From: JAKFYM01 sp964416595
GTDB lineage: Bacteria; Bdellovibrionota; UBA1018; CAIPTA01
DNA length: 64,000 nt
Direction: 5' to 3'
NCBI GenBank assembly: GCA_964416595.1
Contig: CAYQES010000003.1
Coordinates: 102,130 to 166,129 of the forward strand
Part shown: positions 34,584 to 44,068 of the stretch, in pieces
How the letters are laid out: every line of letters starts with the position of its first letter
How positions within the stretch are numbered: position 1 is the stretch's first letter
The notes under the pieces: generated by a model
Seen by the model: the letters and a program-made list of their open reading frames with translations, nothing else
The model's database searches: none
Told to the model about the DNA's origin: nothing
Made by a program: the position numbers and the translations under genes

Positions 34584-36128
34584 TTACTGGCACTCCGGTC
34601 TCAAGGCGAAAACATAATCGCCCAATTCATCAGCCCAAAACTCTCCATTAAAGTGGAAGAAATACTGATTGTCTTTTAGGGAAGGCCGGCCGAGGGATCC
34701 CCGCTTTTTATTTCCCCACACATCTTCACCGCTATTGAGGTTGGTGGCCATCTGTTCCACTTGTGAGCGAGATCTACGCAACATCTCGAGTTTCACGATA
34801 TCGATCGTGGCCACGTTCGCTAAGAGGATCTTGTACTCTGTAGACAATCGATCCCGCACAAAAATTCCACCCGCTTCCTGGGCCGTTTGCCAGCGCCAGT
34901 TGAGCACTTCCCGCAAAAATCCACCAAGGCCCCTGCGACCAGAATCACCAAGGCCATTGAGATAAGCCGTTTCTCTTTTCACGCGTTCGCCCGTTTTCGC
35001 CAGCTGCACAAAGTAAGGAGAGCGCACAAAACGATTCATCACTTGTTGCACAGGATCTTCGCTATGGATTTTATTATTCATGGCCCCAAGGCCCAACTGG
35101 AACATACGCACCACACCCCGAGCGCCACCACCGGCGCCCTCATCGAGCAGGGATTTCAAACGCTGGCCAATCTGGGTGTATTTACCAATGAAGGCCTGGG
35201 ATTCTTTTTCTACGTCGTCGTAGATGCACATTTGCAAGTAACTGATGGCTCGGAGCATTTCCACTTCCGAATCGTGGAACCAAGTAAGGCCAGGCGCTTT
35301 ATAGGTTACCAAGCGGCCCAAAGCACGGTTGTAATCGCCGCGGGCAATGGCTGTCCAAGCGCGCTCATACTGCACTTGGGGCCAAGTGAAGCTTTGGATT
35401 TCTACTTGTTCGTACCAGTTCTCGGCTTCGGCGTAATTTTTTCCTTGGTAATAGCCCCTGGCCACACCGGCCACACAACGGTTCTTCAATTCCCGGGCTT
35501 CTTGTTTGGTTTGGTAACGGGAATAAGCACGCTGCTCTGCCATGCGGGCACAGGCTTTAAAATCATTTACGCCTTGGTCTACGCTGCCCAACATTAGGTG
35601 CGCTGTTCCTCTTAAAAAGAGCGCCGAAGGATAGTTCGAAAAATCTTGGTTCATATCATTTACTACGCGCACCACTTCGTTCGGGCGTTGATCCTGCAAA
35701 TGATCTTGGGCTAAGAAATAGAGAAGATAATCTTTCTGAGCTCTCGGATACTGATCTTCCTTTGTGTATTTCATGGCGTATTTTTTAAAAATCACACCAC
35801 CCACATTATCCACGAGGGATTGGATGCTACGGAGGGCCAACCGCACGGCACTATCATCCCCATCGGCCACGGCTTTAAGAAAAAAGTAAGACGCCGCTTG
35901 GGGCAAGCCCTGAGCCACTAGCGCATTACTGATATGAGCATTGGCGAGAGCCTTTTGCCGAGTGTTGCCCGATTTCTGGGCTGCTTGGAAATAGTAGCGG
36001 GCCGCTTGGAAATACTGACCCTTTTTCTCTTGGCGCATTCCCTCTTGCAAGTAGGCTTCGGCGCTATATTCCGCGGCTTGGGCGGAGCCCACTGCCACTG
36101 CAAAAATCCCCAGCAGAATTTTTTTCAC
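34584..36128 (-). CDS. Periplasmic TPR protein of the Glt-like cluster
   Basis: 514 residues: signal peptide ('KKILLGIFAVAVGSAQA'), TPR-like helices over the first ~300 residues ('KKGQYFQAARYYFQAAQKSG', 'YYQGKNYAEAENWYEQVE'), and a conserved-looking C-terminus 'FFHFNGEFWADELGDYVFAL' ending in Cys. The start is GTG 36128: GGAGG lies 5-7 bases upstream and the signal peptide begins there; the open frame continues to a TTG at 36146 only by chance. The ending resembles what I recall of GltD/AgmU-type gliding proteins, but that is not certain. It is 18 bp downstream of the barrel gene and one base upstream of the large TPR gene. Confidence 0.8.
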   Translation of the reverse strand: MKKILLGIFAVAVGSAQAAEYSAEAYLQEGMRQEKKGQYFQAARYYFQAAQKSGNTRQKALANAHISNALVAQGLPQAASYFFLKAVADGDDSAVRLALRSIQSLVDNVGGVIFKKYAMKYTKEDQYPRAQKDYLLYFLAQDHLQDQRPNEVVRVVNDMNQDFSNYPSALFLRGTAHLMLGSVDQGVNDFKACARMAEQRAYSRYQTKQEARELKNRCVAGVARGYYQGKNYAEAENWYEQVEIQSFTWPQVQYERAWTAIARGDYNRALGRLVTYKAPGLTWFHDSEVEMLRAISYLQMCIYDDVEKESQAFIGKYTQIGQRLKSLLDEGAGGGARGVVRMFQLGLGAMNNKIHSEDPVQQVMNRFVRSPYFVQLAKTGERVKRETAYLNGLGDSGRRGLGGFLREVLNWRWQTAQEAGGIFVRDRLSTEYKILLANVATIDIVKLEMLRRSRSQVEQMATNLNSGEDVWGNKKRGSLGRPSLKDNQYFFHFNGEFWADELGDYVFALRPECQ

Positions 36129-36146
36129 ATGACCCTCCGTGGCCAA

Positions 36147-36866
36147 TTAAAACGTATAGCTCGCACCCAAACTAACAAAATGGTTATTATTTGAATCTTC
36201 AACACTACCTGCCTGGCTGGTAAGCGATCCATCAGCACCGAGCGGAGCTTTGTAATAGATCGACAAATAATCTAAGCGTATAGCAAAGTTGCGAGTGATA
36301 AAAAACTTCTGGCCCGTGCCCCAATGAAAGGAAGTGTGCGTGGATTCTTCAATCCGTGGGGCCGCATCCCTTGTTCTATTTAAATCAATCTCTGAAGAAA
36401 CCTGACCAGCACCGGCCTCCAAGTGCCAATCCAAATAAAAAATTTGATTAAACATATTTATTTTACCGTAAAATGGCACCCAAACCACGGAGCCACCTAC
36501 AAAACTTTGAATGTCGCGGATCACGGGTAAGGTAGAGTTATTTGTTTTAAAATTTAAGAAATCATCATTCTCGGAATTAGAGTTAAAACCCATGAAACCG
36601 GAAATACCCCAGCTTTCATTGAAGTAAAAAAAGGCTCGAGGAATTACGGTGTAGCTACTGCGAAATGGCTCTCCCATGCCCACGCCGCCCGAAAGTGCGA
36701 GCTCCACGCGATTTTTCTTCGTGTATTTGCGGTTTTGCACCACATAGATTTTCTTTTCTGGATCTAGCCAAGAAAAATCATATTCGTCCTGGCCAGGTTC
36801 CACTTCTGCGCCATGGGCTAAGGGACAAACAAGAATCACCGCTAGCAACAAAGTCCGAAACAACAT
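36147..36866 (-). CDS. Outer-membrane beta-barrel protein (OMP_myx_plus-like)
   Basis: 239 residues with a signal peptide ('LLLAVILVCPLAHGAE'), a short acidic linker, then a small barrel starting 'KKNRVELALSGGVGMGEPF' with 'ESWGISGFMGFNS' and a terminal Phe ('VSLGASYTF'). This opening is typical of the barrels found in tandem in myxobacterial and Bdellovibrio envelope clusters, including GltA, GltB and GltH of the gliding machinery. GGGGGAG lies 5 bases before the ATG. First gene of the five-gene cluster and 48 bp after the addBA stop. Confidence 0.82.
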   Translation of the reverse strand: MLFRTLLLAVILVCPLAHGAEVEPGQDEYDFSWLDPEKKIYVVQNRKYTKKNRVELALSGGVGMGEPFRSSYTVIPRAFFYFNESWGISGFMGFNSNSENDDFLNFKTNNSTLPVIRDIQSFVGGSVVWVPFYGKINMFNQIFYLDWHLEAGAGQVSSEIDLNRTRDAAPRIEESTHTSFHWGTGQKFFITRNFAIRLDYLSIYYKAPLGADGSLTSQAGSVEDSNNNHFVSLGASYTF

Positions 36867-36914
36867 AACGCTCCCCCGTCCGTGGTGGTTTGCTCACAAT
36901 GTATTATCAGCTAT

Positions 36915-39900
36915 TTAAAATGCTAGCACAAGTTTGCGGCCAAGGTCACAATGCAAGGAATAAGGGCATGAAAAACAATGATCTCCACCTTGGATCTGTT
37001 GGAGTGAAATGGAAACTTCTTCATCAGTTAACGTGTAATTTTTCTGTAACCGGCGTAACTCTGCTTCGATAAAATCCGTATGCTCCTTGGGATCACCCGC
37101 CACCGGATAAGATTTCGAGTGATGTAAATCCACCAGGTAACCGAGCACCTTAGGATTTTGCTCACCAATGCTTTGAGCAAATTGAAATACAGCGGCCATA
37201 TAACTTCTCACCTGGAAGCGGTAGCGTTCTTGGCTGTCGTCGGAAATGGAAGATTTATAATCCACCACCACCCATGTGCCATCGGGCCGGCGAATCAAAC
37301 GATCCATGGTGCCATGTAGGAGCGAAGTACCTACTTTCCACTGAAATGGCAGTTCCGCGTGGGCCTCCACTTCGGACGAAAATAATTCTTTGCCTAAATC
37401 GGAAGCCAAAAAATTCCGCAGCAAGGCCAAATCCATGGCGATTAACTCTTTGAAAGCTTCGTGGGAAACATCTACGCCTTGCGCCTCGTAGGCTTCTTCT
37501 AGCCATAGTTCGCTCAAAGCTAAATCCTGGTTTCGCTCCAACACCCGGTGCAAAGCAATGCCCCGCTCTTTATTTTCAATCCCTAAAGTTTTTAAGATTT
37601 TTTTAGCCCGCTCCTGCTCGGGGCTTAGATCTTTTTTACGATGCACCTTTTTCTCTTGGGGCCAGAGGGCCACCACACGGTCGTCCCACTTTTGAACAAA
37701 TTTTCGCCTGTGAAATTCAGGGCAAAACTGCAAGGCTGCAAGTTCCGTGATGCTCGTTTCTAAACGTAATGGCACGTGAAGGGATCCGTACTCCATGCTA
37801 GGAACTGAAGCTTTCTCCACTTGCTCTTTTATTGGCAATTTTTTCCCTGCGATACTTTCTAGCTTTGCTTGCCGTAAAAAATCTGCCCAGCTTTCGCGCT
37901 TGCCTTTTTTTGTCTCCAAAGCTTTAGGCAAAATAAAAATACTTTCTTCTTTGGCGCGGGTGGTGGCTACATAGAGGAGACGCTTCGATTCCGCGAGTTC
38001 CCGCTCCCTATCTTTTTCTCCAAGCTCCGTAAAAGCCGCAGAATTTTCTTCTTCTTCCAATTTTAAAGCAATGCCCAGGCCCGCCACCATCCGAAGCGCG
38101 GAGCGATCCACGGAAGCTTTCGACGATAAATCCGGTAATATCGTAACGTCGAACTCCAAACCTTTGGCGCTGTGAATTGTCATCACCTCCACAGAGCCGC
38201 CACTGCCAGGTTCAGGCATGGTGGAATCATCCATAGCTTCTTCTTCCATTTCCCAACCGGCCCAGAGTGAAAGACGATCCAAAATCTGCACGCGGGTAGC
38301 GGACTCTTTTTCCATAGCCGAAATGATCGAAAGTAGTTTTACGGTTTGTAAATGCGCACGGCGATCCAGTGGGTAAAAGCTGTACGCTTCCTGCAAAATT
38401 TCCGAAAACGACGAAAAAGTGGCTTTCTTTTTCCACGAAAAAATCCGCGGAGCTTCTGCTTCTTGCAAGTTTTTCCAAAGAGAAGAATGGCCCCGTTTTT
38501 TGATTTCGAGGATTTTATTATCACTTAATCCTACCCAAGGAGAACGAAGCACTGCGAGCAATGCTAAATCATTGCCTGCGCCATACAAGGCCCGGAGCAG
38601 CGCCAAACCATCTAAGATCACAGTTTGAGAATAAAAACCCTTACTGGAACTTAACCGGAAAGGAATGCCCGCTCGAGTGAGCGCACTAAGATAGGCTTGG
38701 TTACTAGAAATTTTTCGGAGTAAAATCGCGATGGAACTAGGGCTCCTGCCCTTAGCCAATTGCGCTTGCACTGCTTGCACCACAAGTTCCGCTTCGGTTT
38801 TTCGAATTTCTTCCGCAGAACCCTGAGGTTCATATTCCATCAGTGTGATACACCCGCCATCCTCCTGCATACCCTCGGAAAGCGCCGCCACAGCTTCAAA
38901 GCCTGGGGCATTAGAGCCCGCAGCAGGAAAAATCGTTTCCGTTATTTGATTGGCTGCTTGCACTAGTTCTTTACGACTTCGGTAATTGCGAAAAAGTGTG
39001 ACCAAATTCCCCGAACGCTCCGCCTCTTGTCGTAGACCTTGGAACACGCTCACATCCGCCGCCCTGAAACGATAGATGGATTGTTTAGCGTCGCCCACTA
39101 CAAAGAGATTACTCCAGCCAGGCCGGGCGATTTTTTCTAGAATTTCACGCTGTACGGTGTTTGTGTCCTGGAATTCATCCACTAATAAAAGCGAGAAGCG
39201 TTCCCGGTAGAATTCCTGCACTTGCGGCAAATCAAGAACCTGCAGGGCCAGAGATTCGAGGTCGTTAAAATCCAGCACTTCCCGTTGTCGTTTTGCTATC
39301 GTAAAAAAATCCTGGAACGCATCACTCAATTGGATCACTAAACCCAAAGGAAAACGTTCGCCCCCGGGGGCCGCGAAATCCCCGGGCTTTTCTATTTCCC
39401 CCGAGGCCCAAGCGCGGTACTGAGCCAATTCTTTTTGGAAGAGAAGGCGTTTGCCAAGGATTTGGCGCAACAGATTTTCTATTTTTTTCCTGGGGAAAAA
39501 TACAAATAGCTCCTGCAGCGCTTTTTGGGCCGCCACTGGCGGATGCAGAAAAAATTCCTCAAATACTTCTTCCCTTAAAGTTTCGGTTTGGCGCTCGTCG
39601 AGCAATTCGGCCATGGGGCTAATGCCCGCTTCCAGGGGAAAATCGCTTAAAATCCTGCGGCAAAAACCATGAATGGTACCAATCTGCCGAATCGCTTGGG
39701 CGGCGAGCCTTGGCCCCATCGTGTTATCGGCAACCAAGGCAGCTCCTACTCGGCTAGCCAACTCTTGGGCGGATTTATCTGTGAACGAAATCGCAGAAAA
39801 ACGTTCTACGGCTTGGTGAGGTAGATCGCCCTGAGCTAATCTCTCCGCCAAAAACAAACGGATTTTTTCCACGATCACAGTGGTTTTGCCTGTGCCCGCG

Positions 39901-42836
39901 GAAGCCTCAATAAACACGAAACCTTTCCGTTCTAAGGCTTCCGTTTGCTCTTGGTTAAAACCTTTAGCTGTCCGTTGGCTATTTGCTGCTTCATCCACCG
40001 AATGCAAAAAAGAAAAATCCGGTAAAGCCCGGGGCCAAGGCAAGGGCGCGGGAGCTTCTAATTCCCGGATTCGGCATGCGGGCCGCACTTCACAGCGTTG
40101 GCAATCACTGGAAGAAAGAGGCTGCACAGGAAATTGGCCACCTTGGATTTTCTCCGCTAAAGCCAAAGCCTCTTTGCGGCTTTTCTCCCGCAGCTCAGCA
40201 AATTCTTCTTCTGATTTTAAGGCGCCCGTGCGGGAAGAAAAATTGTAGTAGCTCACGGGATTTTTTGCGCCATTAAATTCTTTTCTGAGCAAGCCTTGGT
40301 TGCGCTCCCCCGTGCGCAAACTCACATACACGCCACCTACTGGCGAATGATCTGGATGTAATTCTTGGGCAGCGTCCATGTAGAGCTGCAATTGAAAACG
40401 TTCTAGATTTTGGATTTCTGAAGATTTTGGGGTGCTGGCTCCGGCTTTATAATCCACCACTAAAAAATTACGGTTCTTAGGATCTAAATCAATGCGATCG
40501 ATTTTACCCTTCCATTGAAAGGGCCCAAGCTTGCCCTGCACCTGCACTTCCACTTGCGGTTCTCCCCAAGCAGGAAACTCTTTATAATTCTCGCTATCCA
40601 TTTCGAGAAACCGCAACAGTAAACGCTTAAGACGCGCCACTTGCGCCTGCAGTAATCCTTCATTGCCTTTAAAATACTCGAAGTTTTGCTCTGTGACCGC
40701 TTGCTGCAAACAACGCTCTAACAAAGGTTCCCGTTCTTCGGCTCCGCAAGTTTTTCCTTTATGCTCGCCATAATAGAGCTCCAAGGTGCGATGGACTAAA
40801 CTGCCCGATTCTAAATGCCCAAGATCTAAACTCCCGGCTAAAATCCGATCTTCGATTCGTAGGATTTTTTGTGTAAATGCCTTAAACGGACACTCCTTAT
40901 ACGCTTCCAACAAGCTCGCATTAAAAGCCGCGATCTCAGGAGAAGAAGTTTCGATCCGATCTTGAGCTTTAAATTTTCCTGTAAAAAAACTAGTGCGCGC
41001 TATTTCTGGCCATTGGCCTGGCACCATAGGTAAAACCGCCGCCATCCAGCTCGGTTCCACTTCCTTACCCATGCCATCATGTTTACTCCAGGAAAAAACT
41101 GCGCCCGGCAAGCGCGCAATCCGCTCCATTTGATCCAGGAATGTGAGTTCTTCTTGCACCTGAGAAAGAAGCTGCAAATCACTTAATTTTCTTCGGGCGG
41201 CCTCTTCCAAATAAAAATGAAAATTATTACGAGGCGCCACATTATTATCCCATCGCAAGGCCACCGTGATCGATTCAGGCTCCGGCGGCAGCCACTCGCC
41301 ATAAGAATAAAATTGCACAGAAGAAAAACTCGCCACAGGTTCGCTCTTTGCTTCCGCCAATAAAGCGGACCATTCTTGGAACCATTCTTGGAAACTAAAT
41401 ACGCCTTTTACAGAAGCTCCCAATAGCTGCGCATAGCGCACCATCGAGGCCAAAGCCCCGTGGGCTGCCCGTTCCGTGGGGCGGTCAGGTGCCCGCCGGG
41501 CCAATTCTCCTAAACCGCATAGTTCCGCTAAGCTTGTAACCGCTTCCGCAAAAGCCGCCGCCGGTGCACGCGTTGGAATGAGGCAATCGAGCTTTTCTAA
41601 AAATGCGCTGAACTCTAGGAGCTCGGCCGCACCTGTCTCCTTGGCTTTCCGTTGCCAATCCCATAAACCTTTTCGCACGCCCACGCGGCTTGCTAATTCT
41701 GCGAGACGAAAGAATTTGCCTTGAGTAAATTGCAAGAGCTGCGCAAGCTCCAAACCGTGGGTGAGCTCATATTGTTTTTCCTTGATCTCGATGGCGTGGA
41801 AAAAAATCCGGGCCAAGGGATGATCCAAGATTTTTCCGCCAGCAAAATCTTTAGGCAAACCTAACTCTTCTTGAAAAATGGCTGCAGGTAACTCGCCCTT
41901 AGGCAAAAGATAGCGCACTTTTTGCTTTCTATCTAAAGCATAGCGCCCATACACCGCCGCAGATCGCACTTCTTCTGAAGGAACATGGCCGTCGAGCAAA
42001 TAAACTGGTTTTATTTTTTTATCTTCTTCCCCGGGAAATATGGTGATCTTGCCCGTAAAGCCCGTGAGCAAAGCCCGCAGGAAAACTTGCGCGGTGTGAT
42101 CCGCCGGGCCCCGCACGCCGAGCTCTAGTTCTTTCTGGGAAAGAGCCAAGGGAAGATAGACCGCATTTTCTTTCGCCAACTCCCGGCAAAGATCCGTTTC
42201 GAGTAGCGAAAGTTGATCGAAGCCTAAGAAAAAGTAGGTGCCCTCATCCTGCCCGCCCTTCAAGGCTTCCCGCACCAGGGAGGGATAATCATGGCTTCCA
42301 GCCTGCGCCATTTTCCCTTCATAAATATTTAGGAGGTTCCAAAAATCTTCATAGGCTTCCCGGGTAACGGCGTCGCTTCCCGTGCGTAAAAGTTCCCGGG
42401 CTCGGGAGAGTGTGTGTTCTTCGTTTAATCCCGCGAGCCGCGCTTCTTCCACACATTTTAAAAGCGCCGTGAAAAAACGCTCGTCTTCCCCCAGTTCCCG
42501 TAGGCGATAGAAGGCTCCTTCCATGAGCTGCAATAATTCCCGGAAAAATTGTCGAAGCGCGGGTTTGTTTAGAGCATGAAAGGCTTTGCCTTCCGAAAGC
42601 ACTTGCCGGCGAGCCCGCTCCTTTACCCATTCCCGCCAGTCTTGGAGACGGGCCCCAAATCGTAAAGGCGTGCTGCCTTGGTCCTGCAGCCATTCCTTAG
42701 CGCTGGAGCCAATGCCCGGCCCCAGTAAAACTTTGCCTTTATTTTCTTCTAAGAATTGGCTCGCACCCTGGAAAGCTTTTTCCCAAGCGCAGCCAGCGCT
42801 GAAGAGATAAAGGCCGGGTCCCTGATTTTTCAGAAT
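36915..42836 (-). CDS. AddB-AddA fusion: helicase-nuclease with two Fe-S nuclease domains (probable ATT start)
   Basis: One open frame of ~1973 codons for double-strand-break end resection. The N-terminal ~950 residues are AddB-like: no Walker A, then a PD-(D/E)XK nuclease ('VVDYKAG' ~795) framed by the Fe-S cysteines, 'KECPFKAF' (~650) and 'CQRCEVRPAC' (~911). The rest is AddA/UvrD-like: Walker A ASAGTGKT (~979), 'LLLVDEFQDTNT' (~1219), 'VVGDAKQSIYRFR', 'MTIHSAKGLEFD', 'LLYVATTRAKEE', and a second nuclease ('VVDYKSS' ~1859), also with four cysteines ('QFCPEFH', 'CFSCPYSLHC'). The first canonical start is GTG 42602, but AddB-like sequence ('GPGLYLFSAGCAWEKAF') precedes it; ATT at 42836, overlapping the purM stop as TAATT, is the likely start. 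Confidence 0.88.
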   Translation of the reverse strand: MLKNQGPGLYLFSAGCAWEKAFQGASQFLEENKGKVLLGPGIGSSAKEWLQDQGSTPLRFGARLQDWREWVKERARRQVLSEGKAFHALNKPALRQFFRELLQLMEGAFYRLRELGEDERFFTALLKCVEEARLAGLNEEHTLSRARELLRTGSDAVTREAYEDFWNLLNIYEGKMAQAGSHDYPSLVREALKGGQDEGTYFFLGFDQLSLLETDLCRELAKENAVYLPLALSQKELELGVRGPADHTAQVFLRALLTGFTGKITIFPGEEDKKIKPVYLLDGHVPSEEVRSAAVYGRYALDRKQKVRYLLPKGELPAAIFQEELGLPKDFAGGKILDHPLARIFFHAIEIKEKQYELTHGLELAQLLQFTQGKFFRLAELASRVGVRKGLWDWQRKAKETGAAELLEFSAFLEKLDCLIPTRAPAAAFAEAVTSLAELCGLGELARRAPDRPTERAAHGALASMVRYAQLLGASVKGVFSFQEWFQEWSALLAEAKSEPVASFSSVQFYSYGEWLPPEPESITVALRWDNNVAPRNNFHFYLEEAARRKLSDLQLLSQVQEELTFLDQMERIARLPGAVFSWSKHDGMGKEVEPSWMAAVLPMVPGQWPEIARTSFFTGKFKAQDRIETSSPEIAAFNASLLEAYKECPFKAFTQKILRIEDRILAGSLDLGHLESGSLVHRTLELYYGEHKGKTCGAEEREPLLERCLQQAVTEQNFEYFKGNEGLLQAQVARLKRLLLRFLEMDSENYKEFPAWGEPQVEVQVQGKLGPFQWKGKIDRIDLDPKNRNFLVVDYKAGASTPKSSEIQNLERFQLQLYMDAAQELHPDHSPVGGVYVSLRTGERNQGLLRKEFNGAKNPVSYYNFSSRTGALKSEEEFAELREKSRKEALALAEKIQGGQFPVQPLSSSDCQRCEVRPACRIRELEAPAPLPWPRALPDFSFLHSVDEAANSQRTAKGFNQEQTEALERKGFVFIEASAGTGKTTVIVEKIRLFLAERLAQGDLPHQAVERFSAISFTDKSAQELASRVGAALVADNTMGPRLAAQAIRQIGTIHGFCRRILSDFPLEAGISPMAELLDERQTETLREEVFEEFFLHPPVAAQKALQELFVFFPRKKIENLLRQILGKRLLFQKELAQYRAWASGEIEKPGDFAAPGGERFPLGLVIQLSDAFQDFFTIAKRQREVLDFNDLESLALQVLDLPQVQEFYRERFSLLLVDEFQDTNTVQREILEKIARPGWSNLFVVGDAKQSIYRFRAADVSVFQGLRQEAERSGNLVTLFRNYRSRKELVQAANQITETIFPAAGSNAPGFEAVAALSEGMQEDGGCITLMEYEPQGSAEEIRKTEAELVVQAVQAQLAKGRSPSSIAILLRKISSNQAYLSALTRAGIPFRLSSSKGFYSQTVILDGLALLRALYGAGNDLALLAVLRSPWVGLSDNKILEIKKRGHSSLWKNLQEAEAPRIFSWKKKATFSSFSEILQEAYSFYPLDRRAHLQTVKLLSIISAMEKESATRVQILDRLSLWAGWEMEEEAMDDSTMPEPGSGGSVEVMTIHSAKGLEFDVTILPDLSSKASVDRSALRMVAGLGIALKLEEEENSAAFTELGEKDRERELAESKRLLYVATTRAKEESIFILPKALETKKGKRESWADFLRQAKLESIAGKKLPIKEQVEKASVPSMEYGSLHVPLRLETSITELAALQFCPEFHRRKFVQKWDDRVVALWPQEKKVHRKKDLSPEQERAKKILKTLGIENKERGIALHRVLERNQDLALSELWLEEAYEAQGVDVSHEAFKELIAMDLALLRNFLASDLGKELFSSEVEAHAELPFQWKVGTSLLHGTMDRLIRRPDGTWVVVDYKSSISDDSQERYRFQVRSYMAAVFQFAQSIGEQNPKVLGYLVDLHHSKSYPVAGDPKEHTDFIEAELRRLQKNYTLTDEEVSISLQQIQGGDHCFSCPYSLHCDLGRKLVLAF

Positions 42837-43840
42837 TATACGAGAGTGAATTCTTGCCCCCTGCTCTGCACGCTCACTTCACCCTTACCCTTTTGCACTT
42901 CCCCTAAGCGCCAAGCGTTTTCACCCTTTTTCTGCATAAATTTTATGAGGGCTTCCGCTTTGCCTTTTTGGCAAGCGATCACAAAGCCCACACCCATATT
43001 AAAAGTGGAATGCATTTCCTTGGCATCCAAGCCTGCCCGCTCCTGCAAAGTGCGGTAGAGGGAAGAAGGCTCCGGCAAAGCGTTGATATGGTAACGGAAT
43101 TTTCCGTTGATGCGGGGGATATTATAAAAACCAGAGCCCGTGATATGCGCAAAACCTTTGATGCCAAATTTTTTGGAAGTTAATGCGGCCAGCACCGATT
43201 TCACATAAATGCGAGTGGGAGTAAGAGCTTGCCGCAAAAGTTCTGTTTCGTGGGATTCAATTAATTTTCTCACGAGAGAAAAACCATTGGAGTGGAGACC
43301 ACTGGAAGCCAAAGCCACCAATTCATCTCCTACTTTTAGTTTTTTCCCGTCGAGAACTTGAGTTTTTTTCACTTCACCCACGGAAAAACCCGCAAGATCG
43401 TACTCGCCATCGTCGTACATGCCGGGCATTTCCGCGGTTTCTCCGCCCACTAGCGCCACGCCCGCTTGCCGGCATCCGTTCACAATTCCTTTTACGATCG
43501 CTTCACTTGTGGGGAGTTCTAGTTTTCCGCAGCCAATATAATCTAAGAAAAAAAGCGGACGGGCCCCGGTGCACACCACATCGTTCACACACATCGCCAC
43601 GAGATCGATGCCCACCGTATCGTGCACGCCAAGATCCTGGGCGACTTTCAATTTTGTGCCCACGCCATCGGTGCCCGCGGCCAAATATTTTCCGCCGCCA
43701 ATATCATAGAGCGACGCAAATCCCCCTACGCCTCCTTTTACGGCCTTGTTGTATGTGGTTTTTACGAGTGCGCGGATACGCTCCACAAAAAGGTCGCCTT
43801 TGTCCCGGTCTACTCCTGCATCTGCATAGGTAATTGGCAT
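42836..43840 (-). CDS. purM: Phosphoribosylformylglycinamidine cyclo-ligase
   Basis: Fifth step of IMP synthesis: ATP-dependent closure of FGAM to AIR. 334 residues, normal length, with 'YADAGVDRDKGDLFVERI', 'YLAAGTDGVGTKLKVA', 'MCVNDVVCTGARPLFFLDYI' and 'GGETAEMPGMY' all typical. A strong ribosome site (AAAGGAGAT) precedes ATG 43840. It is separate from the pur cluster at 46985-57727 and leads directly into addBA, with the stop overlapping that gene's probable ATT start by one base. The 228-bp gap to capA, with AT-rich stretches, must hold its promoter; I see no riboswitch in it. Confidence 0.96.
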   Translation of the reverse strand: MPITYADAGVDRDKGDLFVERIRALVKTTYNKAVKGGVGGFASLYDIGGGKYLAAGTDGVGTKLKVAQDLGVHDTVGIDLVAMCVNDVVCTGARPLFFLDYIGCGKLELPTSEAIVKGIVNGCRQAGVALVGGETAEMPGMYDDGEYDLAGFSVGEVKKTQVLDGKKLKVGDELVALASSGLHSNGFSLVRKLIESHETELLRQALTPTRIYVKSVLAALTSKKFGIKGFAHITGSGFYNIPRINGKFRYHINALPEPSSLYRTLQERAGLDAKEMHSTFNMGVGFVIACQKGKAEALIKFMQKKGENAWRLGEVQKGKGEVSVQSRGQEFTLV

Positions 43841-44068
43841 CCCTCATCTCCTTTAGAAAGAAGACAATAACAGGGGCAGCGTGGAGGTAAAGGAGAAGAA
43901 GAGGCTCTACTTTGCACGTATTAAGCGCAGTGTACTAATCAAGTATTAATAAAAGGGTCATTAAAAAAATATAGTTATTTCGAAAACTTACACATAAATG
44001 GCCCACCGCCATAATATAATACTAAATTACTCAGAATTATATAATGCCGTGCACAATAAATATGATAT

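Noticed and set aside
34887..35597. 236-residue plus-strand open frame
   Set aside because: Antisense to the periplasmic TPR gene at 34584-36128, which has a signal peptide, ribosome site and operon context; the antisense product has no recognisable features.
43841..44068. Possible tRNA or small RNA in the purM-capA gap
   Set aside because: AT-rich with several TATAAT-like hexamers but no cloverleaf or terminator; most simply a divergent promoter region.
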